From: Nocardia sp. NBC_01327
GTDB lineage: Bacteria; Actinomycetota; Actinomycetes; Mycobacteriales; Mycobacteriaceae
Assembly (NCBI RefSeq): GCF_035958815.1
Contig: NZ_CP108383.1
Location: 8,308,001 to 8,372,000 of the forward strand
DNA: 64,000 bases
Reading direction: 5' to 3'
Part shown: one piece after another, positions 15,467-23,932 of the stretch
Layout of the letters: every line of letters begins with the position of its first letter
How positions within the stretch are numbered: the first letter of the stretch is position 1
Translations under genes and position numbers: made by a program
Notes under the pieces: model-generated
Database searches by the model: none
Told to the model about the DNA's origin: nothing
What the model saw: only the letters and a program-made list of their open reading frames with translations

Positions 15467-16942
15467 TCATGCAGTCAACTCGCCTGCGCCACCATCGGAT
15501 TCGGGCGGCACCAGACCGAAGAGCTCAGGATCCCCTTCCAGCTCGTCGGCACCGGATAGCCGCTTGCTCCCGTCATCGGCGACCGGTTGCGAATCATCGA
15601 CAACCCGCTGCGCCGAACCGGTTCGGACGGCATGCCCACCCTCTGCACCCTCACCGGCGGCACGCCCACCCGCCGCAGCAGTACCGGAGACGCGCACCCT
15701 ACCGTCCCCGCTTACATCGGCGTCGCGCACAAGACCGCCCGTCCCCCGTTCTCCGGCAGTGCCGCCGAACCGACCACCCGCTTGATCACCATGGGTGCGC
15801 GTCGGGCCTTCCTTCTCCCGCACCGCGGCGGCCAGTGCCCGCTCGAGCCACGTCATCTCACCCGCGGTGGGCACACCGCGCACATCGGTGAGGAAGCTCT
15901 GCGCGATCTCGGTGTCACGGCGGCCGTGCACGCGCTCCCGATAGTGCAGTTCCGGATTGCCTTCGGGCCGAACCCATTCCACGTGCACGGCGTGCGGGAA
16001 GCGCTCACGCAGCCGCCGCAGCGCATCGACCGGGCGCGCATGGTCGGTCAGCGTCGCCGAGACGTAATCCTGTTCGGCCCCGGCATGCTCGGGCGCGTCC
16101 AGCAGCTCCTCCAGCGTTCCGCTGAGCTGGCTGAGCCCGCGCACCACCGGCAGTTCGCGCCGCGACACCGCCGACAATCCACTGGCGTCCAAGTCCACAA
16201 TCCACACCGCTTTGCGCTGCGACCGCTCGCCGAACGAATACGGCAGCGGCGAGCCGCAGTACCGCACCGACTTCGACAGCGTCTGCGGCGAATGCAAATG
16301 TCCCAGCGCCACATAGTCGATGCCGTCGAAGGCGCCCAGCGGCACCGTCTCCACCCCGCCGACCGAGATGGACCGCTCGGATCCGGTGGCCTCACCGCCC
16401 ACCACGAAGGCGTGTGCCAGCACCACCGACCGCACCCCGGCACGGCCGGCCAGATCGTCCCGGATCAATCGCATGGCCGCATCCAGGATCTCGGCATGCG
16501 AACGCGCCTGCGGCACGCCCAGTTCCGCCCGCGTGATCTCCGGCTCCAGGTATGGGATGCCGTAGAAAGCGACCTCTCCGTGCGCGTCGGACAGCATTAC
16601 GGGCCGCGCCACTTCGGATATCCCACACCGCAGATGCAGCCCGCCCGCCGCCGCGAAACTCCCCAGCGCACCGAGCCTGGTGGGCGAGTCGTGATTGCCG
16701 GAGGTGGCGACAATGGTCGCCCCGGCGTTCCGGATGGCTTCGAAACCGCGATTGCACACCGCGATTGCGTCCGCACTCGGAATGGAGCGGTCGTAGACGT
16801 CCCCCGGCAGCACCACCACGTCCACCTGCTCCGCGGCCACCAGTTCGGCAATGGCGCGCAGCGAACACTCCTGATCGGCGAGCAGATCGACACCGTGAAA
16901 GGTGCGGCCGATATGCCAGTCGGAGGTGTGCAGGATTCGCAT
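15467..16942 (-). CDS. sbcD: SbcD exonuclease subunit with long low-complexity tail
   Basis: A 491-residue metallophosphoesterase that cuts DNA with SbcC. Metal-binding motifs are complete: DWH near residue 8, GDVYD near 50, GNHD near 85, an AHAF histidine, and GHLH near 210. The usual SbcD ends near MTWLERALAAAV (Met363 on); here about 118 further residues follow, rich in Gly, Ala, Arg, Asp and Glu, with no recognisable domain. The ATG at 16942 is set by the conserved MRILHTSDWHIG start. The first gene of sbcDC, it is divergent from rmuC. Confidence 0.92.
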   Translation of the reverse strand: MRILHTSDWHIGRTFHGVDLLADQECSLRAIAELVAAEQVDVVVLPGDVYDRSIPSADAIAVCNRGFEAIRNAGATIVATSGNHDSPTRLGALGSFAAAGGLHLRCGISEVARPVMLSDAHGEVAFYGIPYLEPEITRAELGVPQARSHAEILDAAMRLIRDDLAGRAGVRSVVLAHAFVVGGEATGSERSISVGGVETVPLGAFDGIDYVALGHLHSPQTLSKSVRYCGSPLPYSFGERSQRKAVWIVDLDASGLSAVSRRELPVVRGLSQLSGTLEELLDAPEHAGAEQDYVSATLTDHARPVDALRRLRERFPHAVHVEWVRPEGNPELHYRERVHGRRDTEIAQSFLTDVRGVPTAGEMTWLERALAAAVREKEGPTRTHGDQAGGRFGGTAGERGTGGLVRDADVSGDGRVRVSGTAAAGGRAAGEGAEGGHAVRTGSAQRVVDDSQPVADDGSKRLSGADELEGDPELFGLVPPESDGGAGELTA

Positions 16943-17128
16943 GCCGCAAAACGTAGGCGATCCCTCCGACAGATTCATCCGTACCCTCGCGCGCTTGCGG
17001 AAACACGCCGGTGTATTGCGGGCGCGGGCAAACTTCGCACCCCGGCGCGCCGACCGGCTCCGTCGAAAGCTGCCACGCGGTTGCCGGTTTCGCGGTTTTG
17101 TCGGTGGCATAGGGCAAACTCGCCACCC

Positions 17129-18277
17129 ATGACCGCACCGATGCTGTTCGCGCTGCTTTTGGTGTTCCTCGCAGGACTCGGCCTGGGCTGGCTCGGGCAC
17201 TCCGCGCGCGCGGGTCAGCGCGCGGCGGTGGCCGAGGCCCGGCTCTCGGCCATGCACGACAACGAGCGGCTCCTGCATCAGTCGCTGGGTGCGGCCAGTG
17301 AGGATGCGGCACGGCGGCAATCGCACGCCCTCGGTTCGATGATGGAACCGCTGCGCGAGGCGGTCGGCACCCTGAACCGGCACATCCAGGAGGTCGAGCA
17401 CAATCGCATCAACGCGTATTCCGGCCTGCGCGAACAGGTTGCGGGTATGCAGCGCACCTCACTCCATCTCTCCACGCAGACCGGGCAATTGGTCGCCGCG
17501 CTGCGGGCGCCGCAGGTGCGCGGCCGCTGGGGCGAAATCCAGTTGGAGCGCGTGGTCGAACTCGCGGGCATGACCCGGCACTGCGATTTCGATACCCAGG
17601 TCACCCGCCGCGCCGGCACCACCGGAACCACCGAGGGCGTGGTGCGCCCGGACCTGGTGGTGCGCCTGTCCGCCGGGCGGCAGATCGTGGTGGACGCCAA
17701 GGTGCCGTGCACCGCCTATCTGGAGGCCGCGGCCACCGAGGAGCCGCGCGAGCGTGATCACCACCTCGCCCGCCATGCCAAACACCTGCGCAATCATGTC
17801 GATCAATTGGCCGCGAAGGAGTACTGGGCGGCATTCGATCCGTCCCCGGAATTCGTCGTTCTCTTCGTCCCCGGCGATCCGTTCCTGGATGCCGCCATGG
17901 GCGCCGACCCGGGTCTGCTCGAGTACGCCTTCGGCCGCAATGTGGTGCTCGCTACCCCGACCACATTGATCGCACTACTGCGGACGGTGGCGCTCGGCTG
18001 GCGACAGGAGGCCATGTCGCAGGATATGGCGCTGATCCAGCAGCTCGGCCGCGAGCTGTACACCCGGCTGGGCACCACCGGCCGCCATTTGGATCGGCTG
18101 GGCGCACAACTCGGCAAGGCGGTGGACTCGTTCAATCACACCGTCGCCTCGGTCGAAACACGAGTCATGGTGACGGCCCGCAAACTTCATGATCTAGAGA
18201 TTTCGGACACCCCGGTGCCGGAATTACATCAGGTGGAAACCTGGCCCCGGGCCGTCGGATTCGCCGAATCCGACTAA
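17129..18277 (+). CDS. rmuC: DNA recombination protein RmuC
   Basis: A 382-residue RmuC-family protein: an N-terminal membrane segment (MLFALLLVFLAGLGLGWL), a coiled region to about residue 115, then the RmuC nuclease-like domain with RGRWGEIQLERVVELAGM, RPDLVVRLSAGRQIVVDAKV and FVPGDPFLDAA. RmuC limits inversion at short inverted repeats, a role that fits its place beside sbcDC, which attacks palindromes. The ATG at 17129 starts immediately before the membrane segment. It is divergent from sbcD with a 186-bp spacer. Confidence 0.92.
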   Translation: MTAPMLFALLLVFLAGLGLGWLGHSARAGQRAAVAEARLSAMHDNERLLHQSLGAASEDAARRQSHALGSMMEPLREAVGTLNRHIQEVEHNRINAYSGLREQVAGMQRTSLHLSTQTGQLVAALRAPQVRGRWGEIQLERVVELAGMTRHCDFDTQVTRRAGTTGTTEGVVRPDLVVRLSAGRQIVVDAKVPCTAYLEAAATEEPRERDHHLARHAKHLRNHVDQLAAKEYWAAFDPSPEFVVLFVPGDPFLDAAMGADPGLLEYAFGRNVVLATPTTLIALLRTVALGWRQEAMSQDMALIQQLGRELYTRLGTTGRHLDRLGAQLGKAVDSFNHTVASVETRVMVTARKLHDLEISDTPVPELHQVETWPRAVGFAESD

Positions 18278-18344
18278 TAGGGCAATGCCATTACGGATCA
18301 CCGCATGATGTCGCCTCCCTCGCGGAGCAGCCGCATGCTTTAGT

Positions 18345-19367
18345 GTGCTTGACGTGGCAGTTACCCAGCGTGAGCGAGCAGAGGTGCCCCCGTCGCACCG
18401 TTCGATCCTGCCGACGGTCCCCGGCGTCCCGGCGGGCGCCGCTGTGCTCATTGCCGTGACCTGCACGTTCATCGGATTCTTCATCGATAAGCAGGGCGGG
18501 TCCGAGCTGACCGGCACCTTCGCGACGCTGTACGTGATCGGCTGCCTGGCGGCCGCGCTCGTCGTCCGATATCGCGGGCTCTTCACCACCATGGTGCTGC
18601 CCCCGCTGCTGCTGTTCGTCGCTGTGCCGATCTCCTATCAGTTGCTGCTCGGCAACTCCGGCAGCCTGAAGCTCAAAGACATTCTGCTGAACCTGGCCAT
18701 CCCGCTGGTGAATCGCTTTCCCACCATGGCGCTGGCCACCGTGCTGGTCCTGATCGTCGGTGCGGTGCGAGTGGTGCTGAACCGCCGCGAGCAGAACAAG
18801 GATTCGGACAGCACGCCGCGCACCCCGCGGACCCGCACCCCCCGGCCCACCGGAGCCGCGCGCGCCCAGCGCGCCGGCGCGGCCGCTGCCAAGGACCCCG
18901 CCAGACGACGCTTCGGCCCCAACTCGGCAGTGCCGGACGCGGGCGATCCACCCGCGTCCACCCCGGCAGCGGGCCGCCGGGCGCCCGGCGGCCGGGTGGC
19001 CGCTCGCCCGCCGCGCGTGGGAGCACCGGATCGCCAGGGCGCGCCCGGCCAACCGGGCGCCAACCGGCAGCCCCCGGCCGATCGCAAGCGCACCCCGCCC
19101 GCCGACCGCAAGGCCGCCCCGGACCGCAAGCCTCCGGTCGATCGCAACAAGCCCCCCGCCGATCGCGGCAAGCCCCCCATGGACCGCAAACCGCCGATGG
19201 ACCGCAAGCCTCCGGTCGATCGCAGGCCGCCGCCGGACCGCGCCAATCCGGCGGCCAACCCCGCGGCGGAGCCCCGCCGCCGTCGTGCGGCGAACCCCGA
19301 GGTGCCGCCGCACCCGCGCCCGAATGTGCGCTACCGCGAACGAGATTCCGGCCGCATCGAACGCTGA
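18345..19367 (+). CDS. DUF6542 membrane protein with basic Pro-rich tail
   Basis: A protein of about 340 residues. The N-terminal 145 residues carry four hydrophobic segments and match the actinobacterial DUF6542 domain; H37Rv Rv1111c is the positional equivalent. The remaining 190 residues are low-complexity, rich in Pro, Arg, Asp and Lys, with several near-repeats of ADRKPPMDRK type, and are probably a disordered cytoplasmic tail. Function is unknown. The GTG at 18345 or another at 18354 could be the start; neither has a clear ribosome site. A strong terminator hairpin follows 21 bp after the stop. Confidence 0.75.
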   Translation: MLDVAVTQRERAEVPPSHRSILPTVPGVPAGAAVLIAVTCTFIGFFIDKQGGSELTGTFATLYVIGCLAAALVVRYRGLFTTMVLPPLLLFVAVPISYQLLLGNSGSLKLKDILLNLAIPLVNRFPTMALATVLVLIVGAVRVVLNRREQNKDSDSTPRTPRTRTPRPTGAARAQRAGAAAAKDPARRRFGPNSAVPDAGDPPASTPAAGRRAPGGRVAARPPRVGAPDRQGAPGQPGANRQPPADRKRTPPADRKAAPDRKPPVDRNKPPADRGKPPMDRKPPMDRKPPVDRRPPPDRANPAANPAAEPRRRRAANPEVPPHPRPNVRYRERDSGRIER

Positions 19368-19388
19368 GAACTGACGCAGAAAACAGAA

Positions 19389-19418
19389 ATCCCCGCACCG
19401 GAGAGTGCGGGGATTTTT
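19389..19418 (+). terminator. Rho-independent terminator after DUF6542 gene
   Basis: A 10-bp perfect stem ATCCCCGCAC / GTGCGGGGAT with a 6-nt loop is followed by a run of T on the plus strand. It ends the DUF6542 transcript and separates it from convergent ispH. Confidence 0.85.
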
Positions 19419-19458
19419 CGCTATTCGAGGTGAATCAGCGCTATCTCAGGTGAATCAG
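19419..19458. repeat. Two imperfect 20-bp tandem copies at the ispH 3' end
   Basis: Two adjacent 20-bp units, CGCTATTCGAGGTGAATCAG and a copy differing at three positions. The second covers the ispH stop codon, so the duplication has produced a second stop just downstream. Confidence 0.75.
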
Positions 19459-20456
19459 CCTCGCGCGGCACGCAATTCACGCGGCAGCGAGAAAACCAGC
19501 GTTTCATTGGCGGTGGACACCGGCTGCACATCGCCGAAACCGTGTTCGGCCAGCAATTCCAGCACGCCCTCGACCAGAATCTCCGGCACCGAGGCGCCCG
19601 AGGTGAGGCCGATGGTGCGCACACCCTCGAACCAGGCCGGATCGACCTCGCGGGCGTAATCGACCAGATACGAGGCCTTGGCGCCCGCACCGAGCGCGAC
19701 CTCGACCAGCCGCACCGAATTGGAGGAATTGCGGGAACCGACCACGATCACCAGATCGCAGGCCGGGGCCATGGCCTTCACCGCGGTCTGGCGGTTGGAC
19801 GTGGCGTAGCAGATGTCATCGCTCGGCGGATCCTGCAGATTCGGGAACCGCGCGCGCAACCGGTGCACGGTCTCCATGGTCTCGTCCACCGACAGCGTGG
19901 TCTGGGAGAGCCAGATCACCTTGTTCTCATCGCGCACGGTCACCCTGTCGACCGAGTCGGGACCGTCGACCAGCTGAATGTGCTCCGGCGCCTCACCCGC
20001 GGTGCCCTCCACCTCCTCATGGCCCTCATGGCCGATGAGCAGAATGTCGAAGTCGTCGCGAGCGAAGCGCTTGGCCTCCTGATGCACCTTGGTCACCAGC
20101 GGGCAGGTGGCATCGATGGTGTGCAGATCACGCGCGGCGGCCGACTCGTGCACCGCCGGCGAGACACCGTGCGCCGAGAAAACCACGACCGCGCCCGGGG
20201 GCACCTCGTCGGTCTCATCGACGAAGATCACACCGCGGTCCCGCAGCGTCTCCACCACGTGCCGGTTGTGCACGATCTCCTTGCGTACATAGAGGGGGGC
20301 GCCATGCTTCTCCAGCGCCTTCTCGACAGTGACGACCGCGCGGTCGACACCGGCGCAGTAACCACGAGGTTCGGCGAGCAGTACCCGTTTCGGCGAGTCG
20401 GTATCACCTGCCACGGACCGGACGATTCCGACGTTCAAAGGGATAGCCGAGGACAT
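19455..20456 (-). CDS. ispH: 4-hydroxy-3-methylbut-2-enyl diphosphate reductase
   Basis: A 333-residue 4Fe-4S enzyme, last step of the MEP isoprenoid pathway, reducing HMBPP to IPP and DMAPP. The three cluster cysteines are in place: Cys34 in RGYCAGVDRA, one in DATCPLVTKVH and one in DDICYATSNRQTA; the substrate-site SAHGVSP and SRNSSNS motifs are also present. The ATG at 20456 gives the typical short N-terminal extension. It is the H37Rv lytB2 (Rv1110) orthologue by position. It is divergent from the Rv1109c-like gene. The pathway product feeds the Z-prenyl synthase near 39.4-40.2 kb. Confidence 0.97.
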   Translation of the reverse strand: MSSAIPLNVGIVRSVAGDTDSPKRVLLAEPRGYCAGVDRAVVTVEKALEKHGAPLYVRKEIVHNRHVVETLRDRGVIFVDETDEVPPGAVVVFSAHGVSPAVHESAAARDLHTIDATCPLVTKVHQEAKRFARDDFDILLIGHEGHEEVEGTAGEAPEHIQLVDGPDSVDRVTVRDENKVIWLSQTTLSVDETMETVHRLRARFPNLQDPPSDDICYATSNRQTAVKAMAPACDLVIVVGSRNSSNSVRLVEVALGAGAKASYLVDYAREVDPAWFEGVRTIGLTSGASVPEILVEGVLELLAEHGFGDVQPVSTANETLVFSLPRELRAARG

Positions 20457-20609
20457 GCTCCCCAGAATACTGTGCTTGATTTTCCCGCGCTGCGCTCCGG
20501 CTGGTTCAGCGGCCCGGAAGCACGTGCAGTCAAGGGCAAATAGGACAAAGAATCACATTTGGCGACTTCTCGCCTTTGCATCACAGTGCGTTTCGGGCAG
20601 GCTAGGGGC

Positions 20610-21392
20610 ATGTTCCGACCTCCGTTCCTGGCCCGGGTCGCCGCCGGGGCTGCCGTCTATGCCCTCGAGGAAACTCGTCGGCTACCGACCAACGCAATCA
20701 ATTTCCCGATCACCGCGATCAGTCAGATGCTGCAGACGACCATGCATCTGCAGCAGTTCGTGACCAGCCTCGCTCTCAAAGGCGATGCCGTTTTCGACCG
20801 TTTGATCAATCAGCCGGAAGAACAGCCGGCATGGGCAACGTTCGATGAGGACGAGTCCTTCGAGCAAACCCCGAGCGCCGCACCGGAATCGGCACGCAAG
20901 AGCAGTTTCGACCTGTTCGTCGCCGAGGAATCGGTCACCGAAACCCCGGCCGCACCCGTCTTCGAACCGATTGCGGCCGAACCGGAACCGATCGCCGAGC
21001 CCGTCGCCGAGGAATCGGCCACCCCGCCGGAGGCGGCTTCTGTCCCCGAGCCGGAGGCGGCTGTTGTCATCGAGCCGGAGACAGCTGTCGCCGAGCCGGA
21101 GGCCGTAGCCGTCGCCGAGCCGGAGGCGGAGGCGGCCGAAATCGCCGCCCCCGCAACGCCTTCCAAGGCCTCGACCAACGGCCATCAGAATGGCAGCGTC
21201 GCGGTGGTCGAGCCCGAAGTGGCCACCCGCTACGACTACCCGAACATGACCCTGGCGCAGCTGCGCGCCCGGCTGCGCATGCTCACCATCGACGATCTGG
21301 CCACGCTGCTGGCGTACGAACAGGGCACCCGCGACCGCGCCCCGTTCGTCACCATGCTGACGAACCGGATCGCCACCGTTAAGGCCAAATGA
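20610..21392 (+). CDS. Rv1109c-like (lipid droplet-associated) protein
   Basis: A 260-residue protein matching the actinobacterial family of Rv1109c, sometimes named lipid droplet-associated protein. The conserved N-terminus (FRPPFLARVAAGAAVYALEE, then QMLQTTMHLQQFVTSLALKG) is amphipathic and hydrophobic; the conserved C-terminus reads TLAQLRARLRMLTIDDLATL and YEQGTRDRAPFV. Between them lies about 110 residues of Glu/Pro/Ala repeats, surely disordered. ATG 20610 follows TAGGGG. It precedes xseA, as in mycobacteria. Role unproven; the lipid droplet name is inherited from the family. Confidence 0.78.
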   Translation: MFRPPFLARVAAGAAVYALEETRRLPTNAINFPITAISQMLQTTMHLQQFVTSLALKGDAVFDRLINQPEEQPAWATFDEDESFEQTPSAAPESARKSSFDLFVAEESVTETPAAPVFEPIAAEPEPIAEPVAEESATPPEAASVPEPEAAVVIEPETAVAEPEAVAVAEPEAEAAEIAAPATPSKASTNGHQNGSVAVVEPEVATRYDYPNMTLAQLRARLRMLTIDDLATLLAYEQGTRDRAPFVTMLTNRIATVKAK

Positions 21393-21515
21393 CCGAAGAT
21401 CCACCAGCGCCGATCGTCAGGGGGTATGCCCAGGCGGTCGGCGTTCGACGTTGCCGGACGCCTTTTCGGCGGGCGCTGCGGGTTCCCGTCGGTCGGTACT
21501 GCCAGAATCGGTGCG

Positions 21516-22793
21516 GTGACCACCGACCAGCCGGCGAAGCCGCCGAGTTCCGCCGAGAATCCGATGCCGGTGCGCACCGTTGCCGTGAAGGTGGCGCAGT
21601 GGATCGACAAGCTGGGCGCGGTCTGGGTGGAGGGGCAGATCACCCAGATCAATCTGCGTCCCGGCACCCGCACCGCCTTCCTGGTGCTGCGCGATACCGC
21701 CGCCGATATGTCGCTCACGGTGACCTGCGATCCGGATCTGCTGCGCAATTCGCCGGTGCCGCTGCAGGAGGGCAGCCGGGTGGTGGTCTACGGCAAGCTG
21801 TCGTTCTTCACCGCGCGCGGCACGGTCTCCTTGCGCGTCACCGAGATCCGACCGGTCGGCATCGGCGAATTGCTCGCCCGCATCGAACGGCTCAAGGCGC
21901 TGCTGGCCGCGGAGGGCCTCTTCGATCCGCGCCTCAAGCGCCCGATTCCCTTCCTGCCCAATCGCATCGGCCTCATCACCGGCCGCGCCAGCGCCGCCGA
22001 GCACGATGTGGTGACGGTGGCCACCCAGCGCTGGCCCGCCGTGCAATTCGAGATCCGCAATACCGCCGTACAGGGCCCGACCGCGGTGCCGCAGATCCTG
22101 GAGGCGCTCGCCGCCCTGGACGCCGATGAGGCGGTGGACGTCATCGTGCTCGCGCGCGGCGGCGGCAGTGTCGAGGATCTGCTGCCCTTCTCCGATGAAA
22201 CCCTCTGCCGGGCAATAGTTTCGGCCAAGACTCCGATTGTCAGCGCGATCGGTCACGAGCCCGACAATCCGCTCAGCGACTATGTCGCCGACCTGCGCGC
22301 CGCGACCCCCACCGATGCCGCCAAGCGCATAGTCCCCGACGCCGCCGCCGAATCCGCGCTGCTGCGCGAATTGCAGGCCCGTGCCGCCGCGGCGCTGCGT
22401 GGCTGGGTGGATCGCGAATCCCGTGCCCTGCAACAACTCCGCTCCCGTCCGGTGCTGTCGGACCCGCTGCGCCTGCTGGAGCAGCGCCACGACGAGGTGG
22501 AGCGTTTCCGCACCGCCACCCGCCGCGCCATCAACCAGAGCCTCACCACCGAATCCACGGCCACCCGGCACCTGCGGGAAAAACTCTCCGCACTGGGACC
22601 CGCGGCGACCCTGTCACGCGGTTACGCGGTGGTGCAGAAGGTCGTCGGCAAGGAACGCGAGGTGGTGCGCTCCATCGACGACGCCCCCGCGGGCAGTCAG
22701 CTCCGCATCCGGGTCGCCGACGGTGCACTCACCGCCGCCGCGCTCGGCTCCCAATCCCTCGGCCCCCGAAAGGAATCCACCCCGAATGACTGA
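21516..22793 (+). CDS. xseA: Exodeoxyribonuclease VII large subunit
   Basis: A 425-residue subunit of exonuclease VII, which degrades single-stranded DNA to oligonucleotides. It has an N-terminal OB fold (AVWVEGQITQINLRPGTRTA), the catalytic region with NRIGLITGRASAAEHD, LARGGGSVEDLLPF and SAIGHEPDNPL, then a helical coil and C-terminal GPAATLSRGYAVV. The GTG at 21516 leads into SSAENPMPVRTVAVKVAQWI, the conserved start; longer in-frame starts are not supported. It overlaps xseB by 8 bp. Confidence 0.95.
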   Translation: MTTDQPAKPPSSAENPMPVRTVAVKVAQWIDKLGAVWVEGQITQINLRPGTRTAFLVLRDTAADMSLTVTCDPDLLRNSPVPLQEGSRVVVYGKLSFFTARGTVSLRVTEIRPVGIGELLARIERLKALLAAEGLFDPRLKRPIPFLPNRIGLITGRASAAEHDVVTVATQRWPAVQFEIRNTAVQGPTAVPQILEALAALDADEAVDVIVLARGGGSVEDLLPFSDETLCRAIVSAKTPIVSAIGHEPDNPLSDYVADLRAATPTDAAKRIVPDAAAESALLRELQARAAAALRGWVDRESRALQQLRSRPVLSDPLRLLEQRHDEVERFRTATRRAINQSLTTESTATRHLREKLSALGPAATLSRGYAVVQKVVGKEREVVRSIDDAPAGSQLRIRVADGALTAAALGSQSLGPRKESTPND

Positions 22794-23010
22794 GTCCGAC
22801 CTCACCGAGATCGCCGCCTTCGGTTACGAACGCGCCCGTGACGAACTCGTCAATGTGGTGAAGATGCTCGAACAGGGCGGCCTCGACCTCGACGATTCCC
22901 TCTCCCTCTGGGAGCGCGGCGAAGCCCTCGCCAACCGCTGCGAGGAGCACCTCGCCGGTGCGCGCAAACGCGTCGAAGACGCCCTCTCCCACCGCACCAC
23001 GGAGAAGTAG
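22786..23010 (+). CDS. xseB: Exodeoxyribonuclease VII small subunit
   Basis: A 74-residue helical partner of XseA. The signature FGYERARDELVNVVKMLEQG followed by LDLDDSLSLWERGEALANRC is characteristic. Several small subunits coat each large subunit and are needed for proper activity and solubility. The ATG at 22786 lies inside the xseA 3' end, with AAAGGA upstream, so expression is coupled. After the stop is a repeat-rich convergent spacer before the DUF4245 gene. Confidence 0.95.
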   Translation: MTESDLTEIAAFGYERARDELVNVVKMLEQGGLDLDDSLSLWERGEALANRCEEHLAGARKRVEDALSHRTTEK

Positions 23011-23026
23011 GTCGCGCCGAACCGAC

Positions 23027-23126
23027 CGGCCCGCGTCGTAATCACACAGCCCGCGTCGGACCGAACAGCCCGTGTCGTAGTCGCACAGCACATCTCACTG
23101 CTGTCCGACGGCGACACGGGCTGTTC
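23027..23126. repeat. Short tandem repeats plus 15-bp inverted repeat between xseB and DUF4245 gene
   Basis: Three head-to-tail copies of a 19-20 bp unit built on CAGCCCGYGTCG occupy about 23027-23080. The last contributes GAACAGCCCGTGTCG (23063-23077), which is perfectly inverted at 23112-23126 with a 34-bp loop. The hairpin may terminate both convergent transcripts. Confidence 0.75.
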
Positions 23127-23166
23127 CGTTGCCCGACCGAGACGGGCTATCGCGTGCGGTCCGCGA

Positions 23167-23751
23167 TCAGTGCGCGGGGAGCGGCTGCGCGTTGTCCACG
23201 GCGTTCGCGAGGGTGTTGAAGGCGGTCGCGTTGCCGGCGCCCTTGATCAGGACTCGGACATCGCCGAAGTCGGTGATCCATGCGGGTTCGCTGCCGGGCT
23301 CGGAGTATTCGACCCACTTGCGGTCGCCGATCTGCGCGGTGCCGCTGGCGTAGCGGGCGCCGACGATCTTCTTGGCGAGCACGTCCTCGGTGGCATTGGA
23401 CTGCGTGAACTGCATGTAGCTGCCCTGCGGTGTGATGTATCCGACGGTGCTCACCGCGCCGCCGCCCGCGGCGGGAATGGTGTCGCGACTGCCGGAGTTC
23501 GGCTTCCAATCGGCGGACAGCGCGGGCTCGCGGATCGGGAACCCGATGGTCTTGGCATCGTCCGCGAGAGCGGTGTGCGCATCGAAGTGCGGAACCTGGC
23601 CCTGGGTGGGGCCGTTCGCGGTGAAGGTGCACTGGCTGGCGATGCCGGCAATGACCAGGCAGATCAGTACCAGTGGCAGGAGGGACCAGATGAGGTCCCG
23701 CCAGTCGTTCAGGATCCGCGGCTTCGTGTTCGACACGCCCCCAGTATCCAC
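23167..23751 (-). CDS. DUF4245 membrane-anchored protein
   Basis: A 194-residue protein of the actinobacterial DUF4245 family, positionally equivalent to Rv1100. One membrane segment (about residues 22-40, LIWSLLPLVLICLVIAGIA) anchors a mostly extracellular domain. Conserved features include VGYITPQGSYMQFTQSNA, GDRKWVEY and GAGNATAFNTLA. The function is unknown. Either the GTG at 23751 or the GTG at 23736 could be the start; the latter, beginning SNTKPRILNDW, is the more usual family N-terminus. It is convergent with xseB and divergent from glpX. Confidence 0.8.
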   Translation of the reverse strand: MDTGGVSNTKPRILNDWRDLIWSLLPLVLICLVIAGIASQCTFTANGPTQGQVPHFDAHTALADDAKTIGFPIREPALSADWKPNSGSRDTIPAAGGGAVSTVGYITPQGSYMQFTQSNATEDVLAKKIVGARYASGTAQIGDRKWVEYSEPGSEPAWITDFGDVRVLIKGAGNATAFNTLANAVDNAQPLPAH

Positions 23752-23932
23752 GGCCCCTTACTGCGACCCTCCTCACAGGGCAGGTGTCGGCGCCCCCGCC
23801 GATCCCCCGCGTCAAGCGGCTCGTCCGTAAAGGTCCAGCGCCGAGGCGGAAGTGAAACGCAAGTACTTGTCTAGAGCCTCGAGGCGCAATGCGACAATTC
23901 ACGCAGCAGTAGACAACCTAGGAGGCACCGTA

